Source: Marinobacter sp. ANT_B65 (GTDB lineage: Bacteria > Pseudomonadota > Gammaproteobacteria > Pseudomonadales > Oleiphilaceae). Taken from it: DNA of 64,000 nucleotides. Below are positions 54,294 to 64,000 of this stretch, piece after piece. The notes beneath the pieces were generated by a model. It had not been told where the DNA came from, did not search any database, and was given only the letters and a program-made list of their open reading frames with translations. The position numbers were made by a program, and so were the translations under genes. The DNA lies in the NCBI RefSeq assembly GCF_002407605.1, contig NZ_NXGV01000003.1:511905-575904 (forward strand), in the 5' to 3' direction. Position 1 is the first letter of the stretch; each line of letters opens with the position of its first letter.

Positions 54294-55355
54294 CTACCAT
54301 CCTGATCTTTGAGCCTCTTCGCTGAACTCCCGGATAAAAATGCCCCAGAAGGCCATAAATAATGCGGCAACCAGCGGGCCCATTACAAAACCGTTGATAC
54401 CGAACATTGCGATGCCACCCAGGGTGGAAAGCAGCACGATGTAATCAGGTAATTTGGTATCCCGGCCAACCAGTATCGGTCGCAGAATATTATCAGCAAG
54501 CCCTATTACGACTACGCCAAATATAGTGAGCACCACTGCCTGAACAACATCACCCACAGCAGCCAGATAGATCGCTGCAGGTACCCACACCAGCGCCGCG
54601 CCCACCGCCGGCAATAATGAGAACATAGCCATAACCACGCCCCACAGGAGCGCCCCGCCAATCCCGAGGACCCAGAAAATAATGCCCCCCAGAGCCCCCT
54701 GAATGATAGCAATCAGCAGGTTGCCCTTAACCGTCGCGCGGGTTACTTCAGCAAATTTGGCAAATAACAGGCGTTCACGCTCATCCCCCAAGGGAAGTGC
54801 ACGAATCAGCAAATCAACCAGTTTGCTGCCATCGCGCAACAGGAAGAATGCCAGATACACCATAAGAGCCAGCCCAAGGAAGAACTGGAAGGTGTTCTGA
54901 CCAACACCCAACGCCTGCTTGGCAAGAAACTGACTGCCGCCTACAAACAGATTGACGACCCGGTCGCGGATTTCGCTAAAGTTGATATCAAACTGAGCCA
55001 ATAGTGACTGGATAGCCGGGAAGGAGTTGTTCACCTGATCAATATACTCGCCCGGCCTTATCTCTCCGTCCTGAATCTGCTGATATATCCCCAATCCCTC
55101 AGCTACGAGAGATGTCACCAGCACCAGTACCGGAATCACCACGATCAGCATGCAGACCGTTAAAGTGATCAAGGCGTTTACATTTGGGCGTTCGCCAAGC
55201 CGGCTTACCAGAAACACCTGGAAAGGATAAAAAATCAGTGCAATCGCGATTGCCCAGAAGATAGGCCCAACAAAAGGTTTCATAAGAAACACGAAAGCGA
55301 GAGATACGCCAACCAGCATGGCAAGAAAAGTCCGTGTCTCAAGTTTCTCGTACAT
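54294..55355 (-). CDS. AI-2E family transporter (353 aa)
   Basis: Eight membrane helices in the AI-2E permease layout; GALGGIIFWVLGIGGALLWG near residues 215-234 and the C-terminal GGIAMFGINGFVMGPLVAAL are typical. The family includes sodium/proton antiporters and the proposed autoinducer-2 exporter; the substrate here is not known. Confidence 0.87.
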   Translation of the reverse strand: MYEKLETRTFLAMLVGVSLAFVFLMKPFVGPIFWAIAIALIFYPFQVFLVSRLGERPNVNALITLTVCMLIVVIPVLVLVTSLVAEGLGIYQQIQDGEIRPGEYIDQVNNSFPAIQSLLAQFDINFSEIRDRVVNLFVGGSQFLAKQALGVGQNTFQFFLGLALMVYLAFFLLRDGSKLVDLLIRALPLGDERERLLFAKFAEVTRATVKGNLLIAIIQGALGGIIFWVLGIGGALLWGVVMAMFSLLPAVGAALVWVPAAIYLAAVGDVVQAVVLTIFGVVVIGLADNILRPILVGRDTKLPDYIVLLSTLGGIAMFGINGFVMGPLVAALFMAFWGIFIREFSEEAQRSGW

Positions 55356-55470
55356 AATTCCGTTTATCCCAGATATGGTTCAGACGCATATTAGCCTAAC
55401 ATGCCCACATGGCCACTGGCGCACGCTTCAGGTTATAGTTAAAGGTTGTTGATCAGCTATTAAACAGGTC

Positions 55471-55824
55471 ATGGCGTTGGAACTGGAAACCTTTACCACA
55501 GAAACAGCCCTGGACGCCGCTGCGGAACTGCGGCGGGTGCTGGCCGCAAGAACTCATCGCCGAAAGATTCTGGGGCAGGAGGTTCTGGTGCCGGGACAGT
55601 TGGGAGAGGCTCTGCAACTGCCGCGGATTATAAACCGTCTCCAGAGCAAACAGCAGCGCTTTCGCGATCAGGGGCTGGACGATTTCCATGAGCTGTGGCC
55701 AACTCTTTCAGCTACCACGCGTGAAAAAGTACTCAATGCTATCGGCTGGTACGACCCTAAAAGCCTGAACTGGGACGACAAACGCTCCAACCGCCGCCCG
55801 GATGTTGACCCGGACGGCGTCTGA
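55471..55824 (+). CDS. Conserved hypothetical protein (117 aa)
   Basis: A soluble charged protein. The middle (RRKILGQEVLVPGQLGEALQ, about residues 29-48) and the C-terminal WYDPKSLNWDDKRSNRRP are the most distinctive parts. No domain is recognised; function unknown. It lies alone upstream of the dehalogenase-like gene. Confidence 0.55.
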   Translation: MALELETFTTETALDAAAELRRVLAARTHRRKILGQEVLVPGQLGEALQLPRIINRLQSKQQRFRDQGLDDFHELWPTLSATTREKVLNAIGWYDPKSLNWDDKRSNRRPDVDPDGV

Positions 55825-55969
55825 TTCAAAGCCACAACGCTCTGTTACGCAACTCAAACACATAAAATCTCCAACTGATTTATCCTTTTGTCCTGAAGAG
55901 TGTTGTAGCGGTTCCGGAAACTGGAAACCCTGACAATCACGCAACCAATCAGTCAGGACAGTCGATGGC

Positions 55970-56869
55970 ATGCGTATTCTGAGAACCGATGAGGACCGCT
56001 TTACGGGTCTCTTGGATTACCCTTTTGTCCCTCACTACCGGGAGGTCGAACCCGGCCTGCGGATGCATTATGTTGACGAAGGTCCAGCAGGTGCATCGCC
56101 CGTGCTTATGCTCCATGGAGAGCCTTCCTGGTCTTACCTCTACCGCCACATGATTCCACTGGTGGTTGATGCAGGCCACAGGGTACTGGCGCCAGACCTT
56201 GTAGGTTTTGGCAAGTCAGACAAGCCCGCTTCGATAAACGACTACAGTTACAGCCGTCACATGGAATGGCTTAAAAACTGGCTCGAAGCCCTGGATCTCA
56301 GAAACATAACACTGGTTTGCCAGAATTGGGGTTCACTCCTGGGTTTGCGACTTGCAGCGGAACTGCCAAACCGGTTCCAGCGCATCATCGTTGCCAATGG
56401 CATGCTTCCAACCGGCGACACCCGGGCGCCTGCAGCGTTCACTATATGGAAGGCTTTCGCGACCCACAGCCCCTGGTTTCCGGTCAGCCGGATTGTGCAG
56501 CTCGGAACCGAACGTACATTGAACAAACATGAACTTGCGGCCTATGAGGCGCCCTTCCCGTCAACAGAGTACAAAGCAGGCGCACGCGCCTTCCCCAAGC
56601 TTGTACCCATTTCTCCGAGCGACCCTGCAAGTAACGCCAACAAGGCTGCATGGAAAGTTCTGGACACCTGGAGGAAACCCTTCATTACCTGCTTCAGCAG
56701 CGGCGACCCCATAACCCGTGGAGGAGACCGCTACATGCAGCGCCGCGTCCCGGGCGCACTCGGGCAACCCCACATAACGCTGCGCGGGGGGCACTTCCTG
56801 CAGGAAGATTCTCCCGAAGATTTCGCACGGATTATAATTGATGCGCTAAGGGCCGAAATGGCAGCCTGA
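55970..56869 (+). CDS. Haloalkane-dehalogenase-like hydrolase with Asn at the nucleophile site (299 aa)
   Basis: An alpha/beta hydrolase closest to subfamily I dehalogenases (DhlA type): oxyanion and halide motif LHGEPSWSYLYR (E51), nucleophile loop LVCQNWGSLLGL, acid in SSGDPITRGGD (D246) and base in LRGGHFLQED (H275). The nucleophile position is Asn119 (codon AAT), not Asp; W120 is kept. As encoded it should not dehalogenate unless the Asn is deamidated after translation. Length and the rest of the active site are normal. Confidence 0.82.
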   Translation: MRILRTDEDRFTGLLDYPFVPHYREVEPGLRMHYVDEGPAGASPVLMLHGEPSWSYLYRHMIPLVVDAGHRVLAPDLVGFGKSDKPASINDYSYSRHMEWLKNWLEALDLRNITLVCQNWGSLLGLRLAAELPNRFQRIIVANGMLPTGDTRAPAAFTIWKAFATHSPWFPVSRIVQLGTERTLNKHELAAYEAPFPSTEYKAGARAFPKLVPISPSDPASNANKAAWKVLDTWRKPFITCFSSGDPITRGGDRYMQRRVPGALGQPHITLRGGHFLQEDSPEDFARIIIDALRAEMAA

Positions 56870-56886
56870 ACCGCTGCCTGAAACCA

Positions 56887-57675
56887 CTACCCGAATACAG
56901 TTACAGTCTGGCGACTGATGGCCAGCAACTCACCTCGATGCGTCCAGATCTCGGCATCGTAATGGCAGTAGCCATTACCGGCCTGATCAATTTTTGCCTT
57001 ATACAACAACCAGTCACCAGCTTCGACTGGCGGCCTGGGATGAATGATATCCAGCGTCCAGGATAACGAACTGGCTGGCACACGAGACTTGAAGTGCTGA
57101 AGAACCGGCGCAGGCCATGCATCAATCAATGCCACGATGTGAGCGTCGGTCATAGCCTCAGGCACTTCACGGAACCGCATCCATCCGCCCATCTCACGCC
57201 CACTTCCACCCGTGAACGGCAAGCTACCGTATGCCAGGCGCATCTCGATGTACCTGATAAACCCCGGAGTCACACCCTCGATATAGGGCAATCCCTGGCA
57301 CTGATCCACTGATTTCGCCTCAGGAGCAGACACTCCGTCAATACGCACAGCGGACTCCCTGTCACCGGCAAAACCCGCCAGACAAACGAGCCGGGGCTCT
57401 CCGTTCTGGACGATCCTGCCCTCCACCTGGCTCACCGACCTGCCTTCACGCAGAATCTCTGCATCAAAAACAGCCGGGACTCCAGGCTCTACCGGCCCCA
57501 CAAAAGACACATGCATGGAACGCACAGGCCTGTTTTCAGCAACCATACGCTCCATACGATCAAAAAGCAGACCGGTTACAAGACCGCCAAACGTTGCGCG
57601 CCCCTGAGACCAGGTCGCAGGCATTTCCAACTCTTTACCTGTGCGACCGGCGGCAATAATTTCATCAAAGGTCAT
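56887..57675 (-). CDS. TesB-like acyl-CoA thioesterase (262 aa)
   Basis: A double hot-dog layout: first half with MHVSFVGPVEPGVPAVFDAE near residues 54-73, second half with SSLSWTLDIIHPRPPVEAGD near 204-223. It resembles acyl-CoA thioesterase II-type enzymes that hydrolyse acyl-CoA. Substrate unknown. Convergent with the dehalogenase-like gene, 17 bases apart. Confidence 0.75.
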   Translation of the reverse strand: MTFDEIIAAGRTGKELEMPATWSQGRATFGGLVTGLLFDRMERMVAENRPVRSMHVSFVGPVEPGVPAVFDAEILREGRSVSQVEGRIVQNGEPRLVCLAGFAGDRESAVRIDGVSAPEAKSVDQCQGLPYIEGVTPGFIRYIEMRLAYGSLPFTGGSGREMGGWMRFREVPEAMTDAHIVALIDAWPAPVLQHFKSRVPASSLSWTLDIIHPRPPVEAGDWLLYKAKIDQAGNGYCHYDAEIWTHRGELLAISRQTVTVFG

Positions 57676-57786
57676 AGCGCTTTCCTGTTAGCAACCTATC
57701 GGAGAAAACAGAAGGTTGCCCAAAATACGAGCGCAACGCAATATTGGCGCCCCGGCAACTACCTACAAACTACGCGCGATTTTACG

Positions 57787-57815
57787 TATTAAAACTGACA
57801 AAAAGCGGTTATAAT
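57787..57815 (+). promoter_or_regulatory. Promoter-like element upstream of the helicase gene
   Basis: TATAAT at 57810-57815 is a perfect -10; the -35 at 17-bp spacing (TATTAA) is poor. A 5' leader of about 55 bases would follow. Confidence 0.4.
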
Positions 57816-57872
57816 ATCGTCACATAATGCGTTGCCCGGCAATGCTCTACCTCCCGAATTCCGAGTAAATCA

Positions 57873-59384
57873 ATGTCTGAATTGTCTTTTGCTGAACTGG
57901 GGCTTGATCCAGCCGTACTTGAAGCTGTATCTGCTATCGGCTATGAAACCCCAACGCCCATCCAGGCCCAGTGCATTCCAGCACTGCTCGCTGGCAAACA
58001 TCTACTGGGCGTTGCCCAGACCGGCACGGGTAAAACCGCTGCCTTTGCACTACCGCTGTTAAGCCGGGTAGATGCATCTGTGACAGAACCTCAGATTCTG
58101 GTTCTGGCACCCACGCGAGAGCTGGCTATCCAGGTTGCTGAAGCCTTTACCTCTTATGCTGCGAAATTCCGTAACTTTCATGTTTTGCCTATCTATGGCG
58201 GCCAGGACTTTTATCCTCAGATCAAAGGCCTCAAGCGCGGCGCCCAGGTTATCGTTGGCACCCCTGGCCGCATGCTCGACCATCTTCGCAAAGGCACTCT
58301 GAGGCTGGGTAACCTGAAGGCTCTGGTACTGGACGAAGCTGATGAAATGCTGCGCATGGGCTTTATTGATGACGTAGAAGCCATTCTCTCCAAAACGCCA
58401 GAAAACTGTCAGCGTGCACTCTTCTCTGCCACCATGCCACCGCAAATCAAGAAGGTAGCTCAAACCTATCTGAACGATGCGGTTGAAGTGAAAATCGAAA
58501 GCGAAACCCGCACGGTTGACCGTATTGCCCAGTTTGTTCTGCCGGTTTATGCAGAGCGCAAACTGGACGCACTGACCCGCATTCTGGAAGTAGAGCCGAT
58601 CGAAGGCGCGATTATCTTTGTGCGCACCAAGGCAGAAACCACTCTGCTGGCCGAGAAGCTCAGCGCCCGCGGTCACGCCGTGGCACCTCTGAATGGAGAT
58701 CTGAACCAACGGCAGCGCGAGCAGACCGTTGAAGATCTGAAGCGCGGCAAGAAAGACATTATTGTTGCGACCGACGTTGCGGCCCGTGGTCTGGATGTAC
58801 CCAGAATTACACACGTTATCAACTACGATGTGCCCTACGACACTGAAGCCTACATCCACCGGGTTGGTCGTACCGGTCGAGCCGGGCGAACAGGAAAAGC
58901 CATTCTGCTGGTAACTCCTCGTGAGCGAAGCTGGCTGCGCACCCTTGAGCGCGCTACCAACTCGCCCATGGTAGCCTACGAATTGCCTTCACCGGTTGAA
59001 CTGAAAAAAATGCGTGAAGAGCAGTTTGAGTCCCAGCTTCTGAGCTACGCCGAAGACAAGAAGCTCGCTAAGTCCATGGCATTGCTCGACGAAATCGCCG
59101 AACGCAACGAAATGGATATTGCCATGGTTGCCGGTGCTCTTGCCTGCTGGATGGAAGCAATGCAACCCGGCTCACTGCCACTGGAGCAGCCGGAAGCCCT
59201 TCCGGTAGTATCTTCGGCTCCTCCCCGCCGTGATCGCAAGGGCGGACGCCCGGGTGAGTTCCGTAAGGGACCGCCAAAAGGTGGATATAAAGGACGTGGT
59301 GGCCCTGGCGGCGCCGGTGCTCGCGGCAAACCACCCGCCAAAGGTGGCAAGCGCCCTCCCCGTCAGTCAGACGCCAAGCGCTGA
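57873..59384 (+). CDS. DEAD-box RNA helicase (503 aa)
   Basis: Core motifs: the Q motif GYETPTPIQAQ, AQTGTGKTAAF (I), PTRELAIQV (Ia), LDEADEML (II), SATMP (III) and HRVGRTGRAGR (VI). The C-terminal tail is long, basic and Gly/Arg/Pro-rich (about the last 55 residues), suited to RNA binding. The N-terminus is DeaD/CsdA-like, but it is shorter and lacks a clear DbpA domain. Possible cold-shock or ribosome-assembly helicase. Its last 22 bases overlap convergent folA. Confidence 0.9.
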   Translation: MSELSFAELGLDPAVLEAVSAIGYETPTPIQAQCIPALLAGKHLLGVAQTGTGKTAAFALPLLSRVDASVTEPQILVLAPTRELAIQVAEAFTSYAAKFRNFHVLPIYGGQDFYPQIKGLKRGAQVIVGTPGRMLDHLRKGTLRLGNLKALVLDEADEMLRMGFIDDVEAILSKTPENCQRALFSATMPPQIKKVAQTYLNDAVEVKIESETRTVDRIAQFVLPVYAERKLDALTRILEVEPIEGAIIFVRTKAETTLLAEKLSARGHAVAPLNGDLNQRQREQTVEDLKRGKKDIIVATDVAARGLDVPRITHVINYDVPYDTEAYIHRVGRTGRAGRTGKAILLVTPRERSWLRTLERATNSPMVAYELPSPVELKKMREEQFESQLLSYAEDKKLAKSMALLDEIAERNEMDIAMVAGALACWMEAMQPGSLPLEQPEALPVVSSAPPRRDRKGGRPGEFRKGPPKGGYKGRGGPGGAGARGKPPAKGGKRPPRQSDAKR

Positions 59385-59878
59385 TATACGACGAAGCTGT
59401 AGTCGTAAGGATTGTTATCGGACGCGGAGAAATCCTCCCGTCCGATTTCTTTCCACTCATCCCAGTTCACTTCCGGAAAATACGCATCACCATCCACTTC
59501 GGCATGCACCTGCGTGATGTAAATGCGATCTACCATGGGTAGCGCTTCTGTATAGATTTGCCCTCCCCCGATAATCATCACTTCATCGCCGCCATCCAGT
59601 TCAGCCTGTGCTTCTGCTTTTATCAGCGCCTCTTCCAGAGATTTGGCGGTAACCGTTCCTGTCGGCGCTTCACGCCCGGCATCCCGGGAAATCACCACGT
59701 TCATCCGGCCCGGCAGTGGCCTGCCAATGGAATCCCAGGTTTTCCTGCCCATTATGATGGGCTTGCCCATGGTGGCTTGTTTGAAGTACTTCAGGTCGCC
59801 CGGCAGATACCAGGGCAGTTTGTTATTTTTGCCGATTACCCGGTTTCGGGACATGGCTACTATGAGGGCTTTACGCAT
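59363..59878 (-). CDS. folA: Dihydrofolate reductase (171 aa)
   Basis: Reduces dihydrofolate to tetrahydrofolate. Signatures: ALIVAMSRNRVIGKNNKLPW, PGDLKYFKQATMGKPIIMGRKTW in pieces near residues 26-49, and IIGGGQIY near 109. ATG 59878 follows AAAGGA; the longer frame is not used. thyA, which makes dihydrofolate, is the next gene upstream. Confidence 0.94.
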   Translation of the reverse strand: MRKALIVAMSRNRVIGKNNKLPWYLPGDLKYFKQATMGKPIIMGRKTWDSIGRPLPGRMNVVISRDAGREAPTGTVTAKSLEEALIKAEAQAELDGGDEVMIIGGGQIYTEALPMVDRIYITQVHAEVDGDAYFPEVNWDEWKEIGREDFSASDNNPYDYSFVVYQRLASD

Positions 59879-60009
59879 GCTGGTTCCTTTGACTCGGGGC
59901 TTTTTGCTTTGGGCTTCGCGGCTGCAAGGATGCAAAACGGCTCTCCAAAAACCGCTGTGAATACGTCCGTGTACGCTTGCGATCAAACGTCGCGCGAAGC
60001 TTGCCAGGT

Positions 60010-60849
60010 TTATATTGCTATGGGTGCTTTAATGCCTGGATAAGGGTCGTAGCCCTCGAATTCGAAGTCTTCCAGTTCGTAATCAAATATTGAGTCTGGC
60101 TTACGCTGGATAACCAGTTTCGGCAAAGCTTTTGGTTCACGCTTTAACTGTTCAAATACAATGTCCTCTGTCAGGTGGTTCTGATACAGATGGCAGTCGC
60201 CAAAGGTATGCACAAACTCACCGACTTCAAGGTCACACTGCTGGGCGATCATGTGGGTCAGCAACGCATAGGATGCAATGTTGAACGGCACTCCCAGAAA
60301 CAGGTCGGCACTACGCTGGTACAACTGGCAGGAAAGCCTGCCATCAAGTACATAAAACTGGAAAAGGCAGTGGCAGGGAGCCAGGGCCATACGCCCTTCA
60401 CGAACGTTGTCCTGGGGACCGACTGATTCGTCCGGAAGTTCCGCCGGATTCCAGGCAGAGACAATCAGACGACGGGAGTTTGGCTTGTTGCGAATCTGGT
60501 CAATAACCTCGCTGATCTGATCTACCACCCGGCCGTCCGGGCACTGCCAGCTACGCCATTGCTTCCCGTAAATAGGCCCCAGGTCACCATTCTCCAATGC
60601 CCACTCATTCCAGATGGAAACCTTTCGCTCTCTCAGCCAGCTATTATCCGTAGAGCCATTCAGAAACCAGAGTAACTCGTAAATAATGCTGCGCAGGTGC
60701 ACTTTCTTGGTGGTCACCAACGGGAAGCCATTCTGAAGATCAAAGCGGATCTGACGCCCGAAAACAGAGCGGGTACCAACACCAGTGCGGTCGCCTTTAT
60801 CGAATCCGTTATCGACTACATCCTGCATAAGATCGAGATAGGCCTTCAT
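60010..60849 (-). CDS. thyA: Thymidylate synthase (279 aa)
   Basis: Makes dTMP from dUMP. The active Cys is in [12 protein letters not shown] near residue 161; [14 protein letters not shown] and [17 protein letters not shown] are further signatures. Slightly longer than E. coli ThyA because of a small insert near residue 150. Its start overlaps the lgt stop. Confidence 0.96.
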   Translation of the reverse strand: MKAYLDLMQDVVDNGFDKGDRTGVGTRSVFGRQIRFDLQNGFPLVTTKKVHLRSIIYELLWFLNGSTDNSWLRERKVSIWNEWALENGDLGPIYGKQWRSWQCPDGRVVDQISEVIDQIRNKPNSRRLIVSAWNPAELPDESVGPQDNVREGRMALAPCHCLFQFYVLDGRLSCQLYQRSADLFLGVPFNIASYALLTHMIAQQCDLEVGEFVHTFGDCHLYQNHLTEDIVFEQLKREPKALPKLVIQRKPDSIFDYELEDFEFEGYDPYPGIKAPIAI

Positions 60850-61634
60850 TCCGCATTTCTCCGGTAAGCAATAAACATCAAAACAACTCCGGCCAGAAGC
60901 ATCGGGAAAGAAAGTACTTGCCCCATGGTTAGCCAGTCAAACGCCAGGTAGCCCAGTTGAGCATCCGGTTGGCGCACAAACTCCACCAGAAAACGGAAGA
61001 TTCCATAGCAAATCAGGAACAATCCTGACACTGCCATTCTTGGACGCGGCCTGGAGGAAAACCACCAGAGGATAATAAAAAACAGTACGCCCTCAAGGGC
61101 AAATTGATATAGCTGGGACGGGTGTCGTGCCAAGGCGTCCGGAGCCTGCCGGAACACCATACCCCAAGGCAGGTCCGTGGGCTTGCCCCAAAGCTCTCCG
61201 TTAATAAAGTTACCAATTCGTCCGGCCCCAAGACCTACCGGCACCAGTGGCGCAACAAAATCAGCAAGGCGCCAGAACCCTGTGCCGATTTTGCGGCCGT
61301 ACAACCACATGGCAAACATGACGCCAAGCAGCCCGCCATGGAAGGACATTCCACCTTCCCATACACGCAGGAGCCATAAGGGGTCCGCAAGAAAAACATC
61401 AAAGTTGTAGAAGATAACGTAACCAAAGCGCCCCCCCAGGATAACCCCAAGCGCCAGATAGAAAAGAAGATCGCCCATCTGTTCTTCTGTTATCGGGGAG
61501 CCCGGTTTGCGGGCGCGCAGGCGGCCCAGCCACCAGCCAGCAACAAAACCCACCAGGTAAGTCAGTCCATACCAGTGAATCTTTAATGGCCCGATAGCAA
61601 TAGCTACCGGGTCTATCTGTGGATGCTGAAGCAT
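60846..61634 (-). CDS. lgt: Prolipoprotein diacylglyceryl transferase (262 aa)
   Basis: First enzyme of bacterial lipoprotein maturation. Seven membrane helices; conserved [16 protein letters not shown] and [13 protein letters not shown] near residue 140. ATG 61634 with GAGAGG is taken. Conserved lgt-thyA-folA order. Confidence 0.95.
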   Translation of the reverse strand: MLQHPQIDPVAIAIGPLKIHWYGLTYLVGFVAGWWLGRLRARKPGSPITEEQMGDLLFYLALGVILGGRFGYVIFYNFDVFLADPLWLLRVWEGGMSFHGGLLGVMFAMWLYGRKIGTGFWRLADFVAPLVPVGLGAGRIGNFINGELWGKPTDLPWGMVFRQAPDALARHPSQLYQFALEGVLFFIILWWFSSRPRPRMAVSGLFLICYGIFRFLVEFVRQPDAQLGYLAFDWLTMGQVLSFPMLLAGVVLMFIAYRRNAE

Positions 61635-61644
61635 CAAAAACCTC

Positions 61645-62442
61645 TCAGCTCAGAAGAAAACGAAGGCCAATCAATAAAAGCATAAGGGCAAATATACGCT
61701 TCAGCACCCTGGCATTAAGCCGGTGCGCCAGATTCGCCCCTACTCGTGCAAATACCACGCTGGTCATAATAATCCCGATCAGCGCAGGCAAATAAATAAA
61801 GCCAAGACTGTATTCCGGCAATGCAGGCTCGTGCCACCCTGTCCAGGCATTACCCATGGCGCCGGCCACAGCAATAGGTAACCCACACGCAGCAGAAGTA
61901 CCAACCGCCTGCTGCATGCGGACGTTGCACCAGCTCAGGTAGGGTACGGTGAGAGTGCCACCGCCAATTCCGAAAATAGCCGAGGCCCAGCCTATCCCAG
62001 CCCCCGCCGCACCAAGGCTCGCCTTGCCTGGCAACTTCCTGCCGGGTGAGGGGTTTACATCGAGCAGCATTTTGAAACCCACAAGGATGACAAATATGCC
62101 GATGATCAGTTCCAGTGCTGACCCACTAAGTAACGAAGCTGTCCAGGCACCAATAAAAGCGCCAGCGACAATTCCAAAGATCATCGGACGAAAAATATCC
62201 CAACGTATCGCCCCGTGTTTATGATGCGAACGGATAGAGCTTACGGAGGTGAAAACAATGGTTGCCAGCGACGTACCAACAGCCATATGAGCCGCTATTT
62301 CCGGGCTGAAACCCTGCAGCCCGAAACTGAATATCAGCACCGGAACAATTATCAGGCCACCGCCGATACCAAACAGTCCAGCCAGGGTTCCGGCAAAGGC
62401 GCCAAGCGCCAGATAAACAGAAAATACGGACAACAGGGACAT
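61645..62442 (-). CDS. TSUP (TauE/SafE) family permease (265 aa)
   Basis: Eight membrane helices in two halves; the repeats [17 protein letters not shown] near residue 19 and [20 protein letters not shown] near 149 are the TSUP signature. Probable sulfite, sulfonate or related anion exporter/importer; substrate not predictable. Divergent from the NRDE gene. Confidence 0.88.
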   Translation of the reverse strand: MSLLSVFSVYLALGAFAGTLAGLFGIGGGLIIVPVLIFSFGLQGFSPEIAAHMAVGTSLATIVFTSVSSIRSHHKHGAIRWDIFRPMIFGIVAGAFIGAWTASLLSGSALELIIGIFVILVGFKMLLDVNPSPGRKLPGKASLGAAGAGIGWASAIFGIGGGTLTVPYLSWCNVRMQQAVGTSAACGLPIAVAGAMGNAWTGWHEPALPEYSLGFIYLPALIGIIMTSVVFARVGANLAHRLNARVLKRIFALMLLLIGLRFLLS

Positions 62443-62531
62443 AGCTGCTCACACATCCGGGAAAACAAGGCTGGTATGATACACACCAGCAACAACTTCA
62501 AATACCCCTTTACCCGGGAGAACAGCCCTGC

Positions 62532-63305
62532 ATGTGCCTGATCGCATTTTCTCTTGGCCAGAGCGCCCGTTTTCCGCTGGTCGTCGCCGCCAATCGGGAT
62601 GAGTTTTTCCGTCGGCCCACTGCTCCTCTCGACTGGTGGACAACAGACTCCGGGAACCGGGTGCTTTCCGGCAGGGATCTGAAATCCGGTGGAACCTGGC
62701 TCGCAGTTTCTCCCAACGGCAGGGTTGCTGCCGTAACCAACGTAAGGGAAGGCACTCCCGAAGCCGGTCAGATAAGCCGCGGCGAACTCCCCCTGCGGGC
62801 GCTTACGGAGCCTGAGGCACAGCTTCAGACCAGCCTGACGAATACGGCCACGCGGTATGCCGGATTCAACCTCGTCAGCCTGGATGACACCGCAGGATGG
62901 TATTTCAGTAATCGCGATGCACACCCGGGCCGCGCTATTCATCGTGGGATATATGGCCTTAGCAACCATTTACTTCAGACGCCCTGGCCAAAACTGGTGC
63001 GCCTCAGAGAAGCTGTAGACCGCACCGTAAAGTCGGCAGGAAGCAGTTCCGGTGATCTGCACAGAGATCTCGCCCTGCTGCTACAGGACACGACGCCAGC
63101 ACCAGACCACCTGCTGCCGGATACCGGCGTAAATCGTGATACCGAACGCTTTCTTTCATCACCGTTTATCACCGGAGCCGAATATGGCACCCGTGCAACA
63201 ACGATCGTCAGCGTCTCGGACACAGGTGAAGTCAGGGTTACTGAACAGAGCTGGGCTCCCGAAGGCAGCCCTGAAGAATACCGGGAGTTCCACTGGCAGC
63301 GATAG
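62532..63305 (+). CDS. NRDE (TANGO2-like) family protein (257 aa)
   Basis: MCLIAFSLGQSARFPLVVAA followed by NRDEFFRRP near residues 21-29 is the family signature. The N-terminal Cys after the Met resembles an N-terminal-nucleophile hydrolase, but activity is unproven. Found in most proteobacteria as a single gene. Function unknown, possibly haem-related by analogy with TANGO2. Confidence 0.8.
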   Translation: MCLIAFSLGQSARFPLVVAANRDEFFRRPTAPLDWWTTDSGNRVLSGRDLKSGGTWLAVSPNGRVAAVTNVREGTPEAGQISRGELPLRALTEPEAQLQTSLTNTATRYAGFNLVSLDDTAGWYFSNRDAHPGRAIHRGIYGLSNHLLQTPWPKLVRLREAVDRTVKSAGSSSGDLHRDLALLLQDTTPAPDHLLPDTGVNRDTERFLSSPFITGAEYGTRATTIVSVSDTGEVRVTEQSWAPEGSPEEYREFHWQR

Positions 63306-63360
63306 AGCTCAGCCTCTGATATAATCCGCGAAATTCGTTCACCCGATCGGAGGGCAGCCG

Positions 63361-63615
63361 ATGGCTGGTCAACAAGACACCACATCCATTGCCGATTTTG
63401 AAAAATCTCTTGATGAGCTGGAAATGCTGGTACGTAATCTGGAGCAGGGGGACTTGTCCCTCGAACAGTCGCTGACAGCCTTCGAACGTGGCGTAAAACT
63501 GACCAGGGCATGCCAGCAGGCGCTGAAAAGTGCCGAACAACGGGTTGAGCAACTGGTGCAGAACGACGACGGAACCCTGGAAACCCGCCCATTTTTGCCG
63601 GATGACGCCGACTGA
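63361..63615 (+). CDS. xseB: Exodeoxyribonuclease VII small subunit (84 aa)
   Basis: [26 protein letters not shown] is the typical helical hairpin. The ispA start overlaps its stop (TGATG), the common xseB-ispA(-dxs) operon. Confidence 0.94.
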   Translation: MAGQQDTTSIADFEKSLDELEMLVRNLEQGDLSLEQSLTAFERGVKLTRACQQALKSAEQRVEQLVQNDDGTLETRPFLPDDAD

Positions 63616-64000
63616 TGCACAACGGAAGCTCTCCTAAAGTGGATTTCCTGGAAACCTGTCGTACCCGCGTGGACGCGGAACTGTCTCATCGCATTGAATC
63701 CAGCTCCGCATCTGAACGGCTCCAGGAGGCTATGCGTTACAGCGTTCTGGGTGGCGGCAAACGTATTCGGCCAGCCTTGAGCCTCGCTGCTGCGAATGCT
63801 TTGGGGCTGAGTGATGATACCGCACTGGTTCCGGCCTGCGCCGTGGAACTGATCCACGCTTATTCTCTTGTGCATGACGACCTCCCGGCTATGGATAACG
63901 ACGAGTTGCGCCGGGGCCGGCCAACAGCACATATCGCCTTTGATGAAGCTACCGCAATTCTGGCTGGCGATGCCCTGCAGGCACTGGCGTTTGAATGGCT
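63615..64000 (+). CDS. ispA: Farnesyl diphosphate synthase, 5' part (128 codons in window)
   Basis: Builds farnesyl diphosphate for quinone and undecaprenyl synthesis. [19 protein letters not shown] and the first aspartate-rich motif [19 protein letters not shown] are present; the second lies beyond the window. Runs off the right end. Confidence 0.93.
   Translation, partial: MHNGSSPKVDFLETCRTRVDAELSHRIESSSASERLQEAMRYSVLGGGKRIRPALSLAAANALGLSDDTALVPACAVELIHAYSLVHDDLPAMDNDELRRGRPTAHIAFDEATAILAGDALQALAFEW

Overview
The window looks like chromosomal DNA of a Marinobacter-type marine gammaproteobacterium. The evidence is conserved gene order: rpsF-rpsR-DUF2232-rplI-dnaB-alr; nadD-rsfS-rlmH-mrdA-rodA-rlpA-dacA-ybeD-lipB; xseB-ispA; thyA-lgt. 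Housekeeping proteins are also closest in character to Marinobacter/Pseudomonas. The assignment is by recognition only; no database search was run.

Positions 1 to about 13.4 kb are accessory. From 4.4 kb leftwards there is an integron: nine minus-strand gene cassettes (small, mostly unknown proteins), each followed by an attC site. They read away from a Pc-like promoter at 4516-4544. The integrase gene intI (4749-5156, plus strand) has lost its middle third but still sits behind a textbook LexA (SOS) operator. A YrhK-family gene and an intact tRNA-Met(CAT) with its own promoter follow. A 46-bp repeat of the tRNA 3' half lies at 13330-13375, so 5684-13329 is a tRNA-integrated island. Inside it are a wrecked phage-type integrase, small backbone genes, and a second array of six cassettes without an integrase. 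The cassette at the head of that second array is the most interesting object in the window: a two-gene unit of a GSx11DxD nucleotidyltransferase (cGAS/DncV-like fold) and a PD-(D/E)XK-like DUF6602-type protein. Its attC is split by a 167-bp inverted-repeat (MITE-like) element.

From 13.4 kb to the end the DNA is ordinary, dense core chromosome: a PACE efflux protein, metY, lipA, an LTXXQ periplasmic protein, a YlqF-type GTPase, fabB and an FNR/ANR regulator with its own binding box; then a RmlD-like protein, alr, dnaB and ribosomal protein genes, rlmB, rnr and tRNA-Leu(CAG); an acyl-CoA dehydrogenase, ubiX, mpl, a PPi-type phosphofructokinase, a glutaredoxin, yqaA and a UbiB-like kinase; and the lipB to nadD-proA cell-wall cluster.

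The last third holds a divergent operon of two degenerate GGDEF membrane proteins and a DedA-PAP2 fusion, then a LON-domain/HDOD pair, ilvD, a peptidoglycan-binding protein, an AI-2E transporter, a haloalkane-dehalogenase-like protein whose nucleophile Asp is Asn, a TesB-like thioesterase, a DEAD-box helicase, folA, thyA, lgt, a TSUP permease, an NRDE protein, xseB and the first 128 codons of ispA, which runs off the window.
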